A stretch of DNA of 61,861 nt from SIG672 sp045657105 (lineage in GTDB: Bacteria; Bacillota; Clostridia; Oscillospirales; CAG-272): positions 1-61,861 of the forward strand of contig JAZOSN010000042.1 of the NCBI GenBank assembly GCA_045657105.1, given 5' to 3'. Made by a program: the position numbers and the translations under genes. The notes below the pieces were generated by a model. It saw nothing but the letters and a program-made list of their open reading frames with translations, did not search any database and had not been told where the DNA came from. Each line of letters starts with the position of its first letter. Position 1 is the stretch's first letter. Of the stretch, positions 57,201 through 61,861 are shown piece after piece.

Positions 57201-57386
57201 GGAAAAACTTTTGGGAAAAGTTTTTCCATACCTTTTCAAAAGCTTTACGTGAGAAAACTTTTTTCAAAAAGTTTTCTCACACTCTTTCAAAAACTTTGCT
57301 AAATTTTTTCTTTAAAGTTTTTGAAGATTCCAAAGAAACTTTTTACAAAACGTTTCTTTGGCGGGTCCTTAGGGCAGAGCCCTAAG
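57201..57386 (-). repeat. composite hairpin spacer between hisD and hisC
   Basis: On the minus strand: hairpin CTTAGGGC-TCT-GCCCTAAG (57368-57386), hairpin CCAAAGAAAC/GTTTCTTTGG (57330-57361), inverted CTTCAAAAACTTTAAAG and AGCAAAGTTTTTGAAAG, hairpin 1 GTGAGAAAAC/GTTTTCTCAC (57249-57280), GAAAAGGTAT, hairpin 2 GGAAAAACTTTT/AAAAGTTTTTCC (57201-57227). A 23-bp stretch around the first hairpin is identical to that after hisA. Confidence 0.87.
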
Positions 57387-58643
57387 CCCTACGCTGCGAG
57401 CGTGAGCGGAGAGTCCTTCCTTTTCGGCAAAGGCGATAACGTCGTCTGCGACCTCGGAAAGAGCGTCCTTTGTGAAGTAGGTGTACTGCATCTTTTTAAC
57501 GAAATCGTCGACCGACAGGGGGCTCGAAAAACGCGCCGTTCCGCTTGTCGGGAGCGTGTGGTTGGGTCCTGCGAAATAGTCGCCGAGTGCCTCGGGGCAA
57601 TATCTTCCCATAAACACCGAGCCTGCATTCTTAACTCTGTCGAGAACCGCAAACGGATCGTCAAGACAAAGCTCAAGGTGCTCGGGAGCGATGTCGTTTG
57701 AAAGCTCGATCGCCTCGGCAAGATCGTCGGTAACGATTATTTTGCCGTTATCATCGACAGATGCGCGTGCGATATCGGCTCTCGGAAGGAGCGGTATCAT
57801 TCTTTCGATCTCGCTTGATACTGCTTTTGCAAGCGTAATACTGTCGGTGATAAGCACTGCGGTCGAGTTCTTGTCGTGCTCTGCCTGCGAGAGCATATCT
57901 GCGGCAACGTAGGTGGGATTTGAGTTTTTATCGGCAATTACAAGGATCTCGCTCGGTCCTGCGATCATATCTATCGCGACCTGTCCGTATACCTGTCTTT
58001 TTGCCTCGGCAACGAACGCGTTACCCGGTCCGACGATCTTATCTACCATCGGAACGCTCTCGGTTCCGTATGCAAGAGCCGCCACCGCCTGTGCTCCGCC
58101 GAGTGCGAAAACGCGGTCAACGCCTGCGACGTATGCCGCCGCGAGAATTGCGGGAGCTATCCTTCCGCCGCTCGCAGGGGAAACCATAACGATCTCGGGA
58201 ACTCCTGCGATCTTTGCAGGTATCGCATTCATAAGCACCGACGAGGGATATGCCGCCGTTCCGCCCGGAACGTAAAGTCCGACTCTTGCGAGAGGTATCA
58301 CCTTTTGTCCGGTAACTACGCCGTTTTTCTCATTTATAATAAAGCTGTTTCTTACCTGTCTTTTGTGGAAATTCTCGATGTTTTCTGCCGCGCGGCGGAG
58401 AATACCGACGAACTCCTCGCCGACCTCTTCTACCGCTCTTTCGATTTCCTGTCTTGAAACCTCTATCGAGTCAAGCTTTGCGTGGTCGAAGCGTTCGGTA
58501 TACTCGTAGAGCGCCGCGTCGCCTCTCTTTCGCACGTTTGCGATTATATCACTGACAATATCCTCAACGCCCGACGCCGAAAGCGAACGGTTGAAAAGCG
58601 TCCTTTTGTCAATATTCTTTATATCCTCAAATATTTTTATCAT
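57369..58643 (-). CDS. hisD: histidinol dehydrogenase
   Basis: Zinc enzyme for the last two oxidation steps. The 424-residue protein has the PGGTAAYPSSVLMNAIPAK block, the VGPGNAFVAEAKRQVYGQV nucleotide region and the LSQAEHDKNSTAVL metal/catalytic region, with C-terminal histidines in the FVKKMQYTYF to AHARS stretch. The stop codon falls in a repeat hairpin, and the last few residues (LRALP) are encoded by it. Confidence 0.97.
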   Translation of the reverse strand: MIKIFEDIKNIDKRTLFNRSLSASGVEDIVSDIIANVRKRGDAALYEYTERFDHAKLDSIEVSRQEIERAVEEVGEEFVGILRRAAENIENFHKRQVRNSFIINEKNGVVTGQKVIPLARVGLYVPGGTAAYPSSVLMNAIPAKIAGVPEIVMVSPASGGRIAPAILAAAYVAGVDRVFALGGAQAVAALAYGTESVPMVDKIVGPGNAFVAEAKRQVYGQVAIDMIAGPSEILVIADKNSNPTYVAADMLSQAEHDKNSTAVLITDSITLAKAVSSEIERMIPLLPRADIARASVDDNGKIIVTDDLAEAIELSNDIAPEHLELCLDDPFAVLDRVKNAGSVFMGRYCPEALGDYFAGPNHTLPTSGTARFSSPLSVDDFVKKMQYTYFTKDALSEVADDVIAFAEKEGLSAHARSVGLRALP

Positions 58644-58654
58644 CGTAAGACCTC

Positions 58655-59284
58655 TTATTTTACTATCTCGGCAAGCGAGGAATATATCCTCTCGATCGCC
58701 TCGTTCTTGAACTTGTAGCTCGCCTTGTTTGCAATAAGACGCGCGCTTATATCGACTATCTTTTCAAACGGAGCAAGATGGTTTTCATAAAGTGTCTTGC
58801 CCGTTTCGACGATATCGACGATAACGTCCGAAAGTCCGAGGATCGGCGCGAGCTCTATCGAGCCGTTGAGCGAGATTATATCTATCTCTCTGCGCTGTCT
58901 GTCGTAATATCCGCGGGCAATATTCGGGAATTTCGTCGCAACGCGGAGCGTTTTGTCGGGATCTGCGCGGTAGTCCTCCATAGCGGCGACCATCATTCGG
59001 CAAATGCCGACGTTAAGATCGAGAAGCTCGTAAACATCGGGCGAGTATTCGAGCAGAATGTCCTTGCCTGCGACGCCTATATCGGCGGCTCCTCTCTCGA
59101 CGTAGATCGAAACGTCAGACGGCTTTACCCAGAAATATCTGACTCCGACCTCGGGATTTTCATATATAAGCTTTCTGTTCTGCTCCTTGATCGAAGGACA
59201 GGGGTATCCTGCCGCCTCGAACATAGCGTAGACCTTTTCTCCAAGCCTTCCCTTTGGAAGTGCTATATTTACAAAATCAGACAT
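58655..59284 (-). CDS. hisG: ATP phosphoribosyltransferase, short form
   Basis: First enzyme of histidine synthesis, joining ATP and PRPP. The 209-residue form lacks the C-terminal regulatory domain and needs HisZ for activity and feedback. IALPKGRLGEKVYAMFEAAG is the N-terminal block and SDVIVDIVETGKTLYENHL the PRPP loop. ATG 59284 follows GGAGAAT; the in-frame TTG upstream overlaps that site and is rejected. It starts 4 nt after the hisZ stop. Confidence 0.96.
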   Translation of the reverse strand: MSDFVNIALPKGRLGEKVYAMFEAAGYPCPSIKEQNRKLIYENPEVGVRYFWVKPSDVSIYVERGAADIGVAGKDILLEYSPDVYELLDLNVGICRMMVAAMEDYRADPDKTLRVATKFPNIARGYYDRQRREIDIISLNGSIELAPILGLSDVIVDIVETGKTLYENHLAPFEKIVDISARLIANKASYKFKNEAIERIYSSLAEIVK

Positions 59285-59288
59285 CTTT

Positions 59289-60413
59289 TTATTCTCCAAG
59301 CTTTCTTATATCAACGACCTTCGAGCATCTTATATCGCTCGGCTTTTCTCTGCCCGACATCACGCTTTCGCCGTTTATGCTCAGTTTTTCAACTGCTTCG
59401 AATACTTCGGCAGGCGTGTTGTTCTCCCCGTAAATGAGGAAAACGTCGGCGTCGTACTCTGCCGCGCGAGAGTCAAGGCGTTCGAGCAGGTCAAGGTATA
59501 CGGCAAAGCCGATAGCTTCGCCCTCGCGTCCCATTTTTGAAAGCAGACTGTCGTATCTTCCGCCCGAGAGCACTCTGGTTGGGATCTTATCTATAAATCC
59601 TCTGAACGCTATTCCGCTATAATAGTGCATATCGTTTATGCCCGAAAAATCTATCCAGACCTTAGACGCCGCTCCGCTGTTTTTGAGAGCCTTGCAGATA
59701 AGAGCGAGCTCTTCAAGTGCTTTTTTTGCCCTGTCGGTCAGGCATATTTCGGGAAGAAGAGGAAGAGTGTCCTCGATTTTTCCGTAAGCGGAAACGAGCT
59801 TCGCAAATCTTTCTTTAAGCTCGGTAGAAACGCCTGCTTCCTCGCAGACGACTGCAACGCCGGCACGGTTTTTCTCTCCGATGCAGGCAAGCATTTTTGC
59901 TTTGAGCGCGCCCGAAAGTCCCGCCTCGCCAATAAGCTCGGAAAGAATTCCCATATGCGAAATATCGAGTATGTAATTATCGCTTATCTTTTCAAGACTG
60001 CGGACTGCGAGCATAATGACCTCGCAGACGTTATAGCTGTCAAGCTTTCCGAAGCATTCGAGTCCTGTCTGCATTATCTCTGCAAAATCCCCATGTCCGC
60101 CGACCGCAGATGCGCGGTAAACGGTTTCATTATAGTATATCTTGTTTACTCCCGTCGGGGATTCGGGCGTGTTCTTGATTATCGAAAGAGTCACGTCCGG
60201 TTTGAGTGCAAGCAGCTTTCCGCTCTCGCCCGTAAAGGTGATGACTCTGTCGCTTACAAGAAAATCCTTGTTGCGAACGTAAAGGTCGTACTCCTCAAAC
60301 TTACTCATCTTATACGGCTTATAGCCGAACGCTCTGTAAAGTCCGCGCAGAGAAAGCGACACCCTCTCCTGAGCCTTGAATATATTTTCACTTGTGCGGA
60401 TAATACCGTCCAT
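59289..60413 (-). CDS. hisZ: ATP phosphoribosyltransferase regulatory subunit
   Basis: A 374-residue paralogue of histidyl-tRNA synthetase that lacks aminoacylation and activates short HisG. Class II synthetase motif 2-like YNETVYRASAVGGHGDFAEIMQ and the histidine-site SGGRYDSLLSKMG remain, while the C-terminal anticodon domain is missing. It is first in the operon after a good promoter. The leader is only about 30 nt, too short for a T-box or a classic attenuator. Confidence 0.93.
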   Translation of the reverse strand: MDGIIRTSENIFKAQERVSLSLRGLYRAFGYKPYKMSKFEEYDLYVRNKDFLVSDRVITFTGESGKLLALKPDVTLSIIKNTPESPTGVNKIYYNETVYRASAVGGHGDFAEIMQTGLECFGKLDSYNVCEVIMLAVRSLEKISDNYILDISHMGILSELIGEAGLSGALKAKMLACIGEKNRAGVAVVCEEAGVSTELKERFAKLVSAYGKIEDTLPLLPEICLTDRAKKALEELALICKALKNSGAASKVWIDFSGINDMHYYSGIAFRGFIDKIPTRVLSGGRYDSLLSKMGREGEAIGFAVYLDLLERLDSRAAEYDADVFLIYGENNTPAEVFEAVEKLSINGESVMSGREKPSDIRCSKVVDIRKLGE

Positions 60414-60452
60414 TTTATTATCTGCCTTTCGCTTTTGTCTTTGATACTTGAC

Positions 60453-60481
60453 ATTTTACCACTTTAAAGCGATAAAGTCAA
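60453..60481 (-). promoter_or_regulatory. his operon promoter
   Basis: Minus-strand TTGACT (60476-60481), 17-bp spacer, TAAAAT (60453-60458). No operator is evident. Confidence 0.75.
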
Positions 60482-60561
60482 TATAGATATTGTACAAATT
60501 TTGAGCCTTTTATATGTGAAATCATATAAAACCCATAAAATCGGTAGGCTTTTAAAAAATC

Positions 60562-60990
60562 CTACGCGTTTTCATCAGGTGCCGCGCTCTCGCAGTAGAT
60601 GCAGCGGTAGACGCGTCTGTCGCGGTCCGAAAGTCTGAACTCCTGACGAAGATCGGGCTCGACCGAGGTGATACATCTCGGGTTTTTACATCTTATAACC
60701 CCCGAAATTCTCTCGGGAAGCGTGAGCTTTTCTCTTTTTGCGAGCTTGCCGTCCTCGATTATATTTACAGTAATTCCGGGATCAATAAATCCGAGCAGGT
60801 CGAAATCGAGGTCGATTATCTCGCCTATTTTGATAATATCCTTTTTGCCCATCTTGGTACTGTCGGCGTTCTTTATCATGGCGACGGTACCTTCGAGCTT
60901 TTCGAGTCCGAGAATATTATAGATATATATTCCCTTGCCTGCGCTTATGTGGTCTATAACGATACCGTTTTTGAGTTGTCCGATAATCAT
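60562..60990 (-). CDS. pyrI: aspartate carbamoyltransferase regulatory subunit
   Basis: Binds CTP/ATP and controls PyrB. The 142-residue protein has the N-terminal allosteric domain (VIDHISAGKGIYIYNILGL) and the C-terminal zinc domain with CKNPRC and YRCIYC. It follows pyrB by 18 nt. The ATG at 60990 is preferred; a TTG two codons upstream is possible. Confidence 0.94.
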   Translation of the reverse strand: MIIGQLKNGIVIDHISAGKGIYIYNILGLEKLEGTVAMIKNADSTKMGKKDIIKIGEIIDLDFDLLGFIDPGITVNIIEDGKLAKREKLTLPERISGVIRCKNPRCITSVEPDLRQEFRLSDRDRRVYRCIYCESAAPDENA

Positions 60991-61008
60991 ATTCAAAGCC
61001 CGCCTTTC

Positions 61009-61861
61009 TTATATTCTGCCTGCTTCTTTAAGAAGCATAAGAATAAGTGCCATTCTGATATATACGCTGTATTTTACCTGCTTGAAGTAGCAAGCTCGGG
61101 GATCATCGTCAACTGCAACCGAGATCTCGTTTACTCTCGGAAGCGGGTGGAGTATCGCCATATCGCTCTTTGCATGCGCGAGCTTGTCCGGACTCAGAAT
61201 GTAGGTGTCTTTGAGTCTTATATAATCCGCCTCGTTGAAGAAGCGCTCTCTCTGAACTCTCGTCATATAGAGTATATCGAGCTTGTCTATCGAGCCGACG
61301 AGATCGCTGGTTTCCTCGAACTCTGCGCCCGAAGGAATTATGACCTCATCTCTGATATAGTCGGGGATTTTAAGCTCCTCGGGAGAGATAAGCACGAATT
61401 TCACGTTCTTATATCTCGACATTGCCGAGATAAGAGAATGTACGGTACGACCGAATTTGAGGTCGCCGCAAAGTCCGACGGTAAGCCCGTCAAAGCCGCC
61501 CTTTTCGAGCTTTATTGTAATAAGGTCGGTAAGCGTCTGCGTGGGGTGATTATGACCGCCGTCGCCCGCGTTGATGATCGGAACCTCCGAGCGGAGCGTT
61601 GCCGCGAGAGCCGCACCCTCCTTCGGGTGGCGCATCGCGATTATATCAACGTAGTTCGAAACCGTTCTGACGGTATCCGAGAGGCTCTCGCCCTTGGCAG
61701 TCGAGGAGCTTTGCGCCTCAGAAAATCCGAGCACGTTTCCTCCGAGCTGATACATAGCCGATTCGAAGCTGAGTCTTGTTCTCGTAGAGGGCTCGAAAAA
61801 GAGTGTTGCAAGTCGTTTGCCCTTGCAAATTTCCGCATATTTTGCGGGATTTTTCATTATG
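61009..61861 (-). CDS. pyrB: aspartate carbamoyltransferase catalytic subunit, 5' end missing
   Basis: Committed step of pyrimidine synthesis. The window holds the C-terminal 280-odd residues; about 25-30 N-terminal residues lie beyond the right edge, and the methionine near 61857 is internal by family alignment. FFEPSTRTRLSFESAM binds carbamoyl phosphate, INAGDGGHNHPTQTLTDL and HPLPRVNEI complete the active site. PyrBI pairing gives an allosteric holoenzyme. Confidence 0.95.
   Translation of the reverse strand, partial: IMKNPAKYAEICKGKRLATLFFEPSTRTRLSFESAMYQLGGNVLGFSEAQSSSTAKGESLSDTVRTVSNYVDIIAMRHPKEGAALAATLRSEVPIINAGDGGHNHPTQTLTDLITIKLEKGGFDGLTVGLCGDLKFGRTVHSLISAMSRYKNVKFVLISPEELKIPDYIRDEVIIPSGAEFEETSDLVGSIDKLDILYMTRVQRERFFNEADYIRLKDTYILSPDKLAHAKSDMAILHPLPRVNEISVAVDDDPRACYFKQVKYSVYIRMALILMLLKEAGRI

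Noticed and set aside
60414..60560. T-box or histidine attenuator before hisZ
   Set aside because: The leader is about 30 nt from promoter to start codon, with no specifier loop, T-box sequence or His-rich leader peptide.

Overview
The window looks like a chromosomal segment from an uncultivated, probably gut-dwelling low-GC Gram-positive bacterium of the Clostridia (Oscillospirales-like is my guess; no rRNA gene is present to settle it). The grounds are near-consensus sigma-A promoters with 17-bp spacers at most transcription units, AGGAGG-type ribosome binding sites, U-tailed terminators, lipoprotein signal peptides, an ECF-type thiamine S component under a TPP riboswitch, a short HisG with HisZ, and several small Firmicutes families (DUF6472, and probably DUF6809 and TIGR03905). 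Coding density is high and most genes are housekeeping.

Layout. 0-7.2 kb: the 5' end of rpsO, a Gfo/Idh oxidoreductase divergent from an AraC regulator, then recX-rimO-pgsA-holA-rnmV. 7.2-21.1 kb: nrdR-TSCPD-phosphosugar mutase, a cytoplasmic heparinase-like lyase, prs, a D-2-hydroxyacid dehydrogenase, a large BspA-like leucine-rich-repeat lipoprotein, riboswitch-controlled thiT, pfkA and comM. 21.2-24.4 kb: tRNA-Thr and tRNA-Tyr followed by an AT-rich accessory island with a four-helix-bundle (S23) gene, a decayed second copy of its upstream module, an Xre repressor with paired operators, and small orphan genes. 24.4-39.9 kb: a TRAP-like permease, an ATP-grasp ligase, a SulP permease, an SGNH hydrolase, argG - polar amino acid ABC transporter - argF, a second Xre/small-protein module, a CotH/lamin-tail lipoprotein with a deacetylase, and a small membrane protein. 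40-52.4 kb: recG, a repetitive sortase-type surface protein behind an unidentified structured leader RNA, a SLOG protein with prmC, ddl, an MFS carrier, a lipoprotein, an aquaporin and putP. 52.4-61.9 kb: hisZGDCBHAF(IE) on the minus strand, then pyrI and truncated pyrB.

How the parts fit. Histidine, pyrimidine and arginine synthesis share the PRPP and carbamoyl-phosphate economy with prs. The arginine genes enclose a polar amino acid importer. putP appears to be read from the his operon because no terminator separates them.

The most unusual features are RNA- and repeat-level. First, a dispersed family of hairpin leaders (before nrdR, comM, argF, ddl, hisF, hisB and hisC) places a purine-rich SD-like box, a hairpin, about 10 A-rich bases and then the start codon; three copies lie inside the his operon. 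Second, a nested structured RNA followed by an intrinsic terminator precedes the giant surface protein. Third, a hairpin-array/promoter/S23 module is present once intact and once decayed, 1.1 kb apart. All functions are read from sequence by eye; no database search was run.
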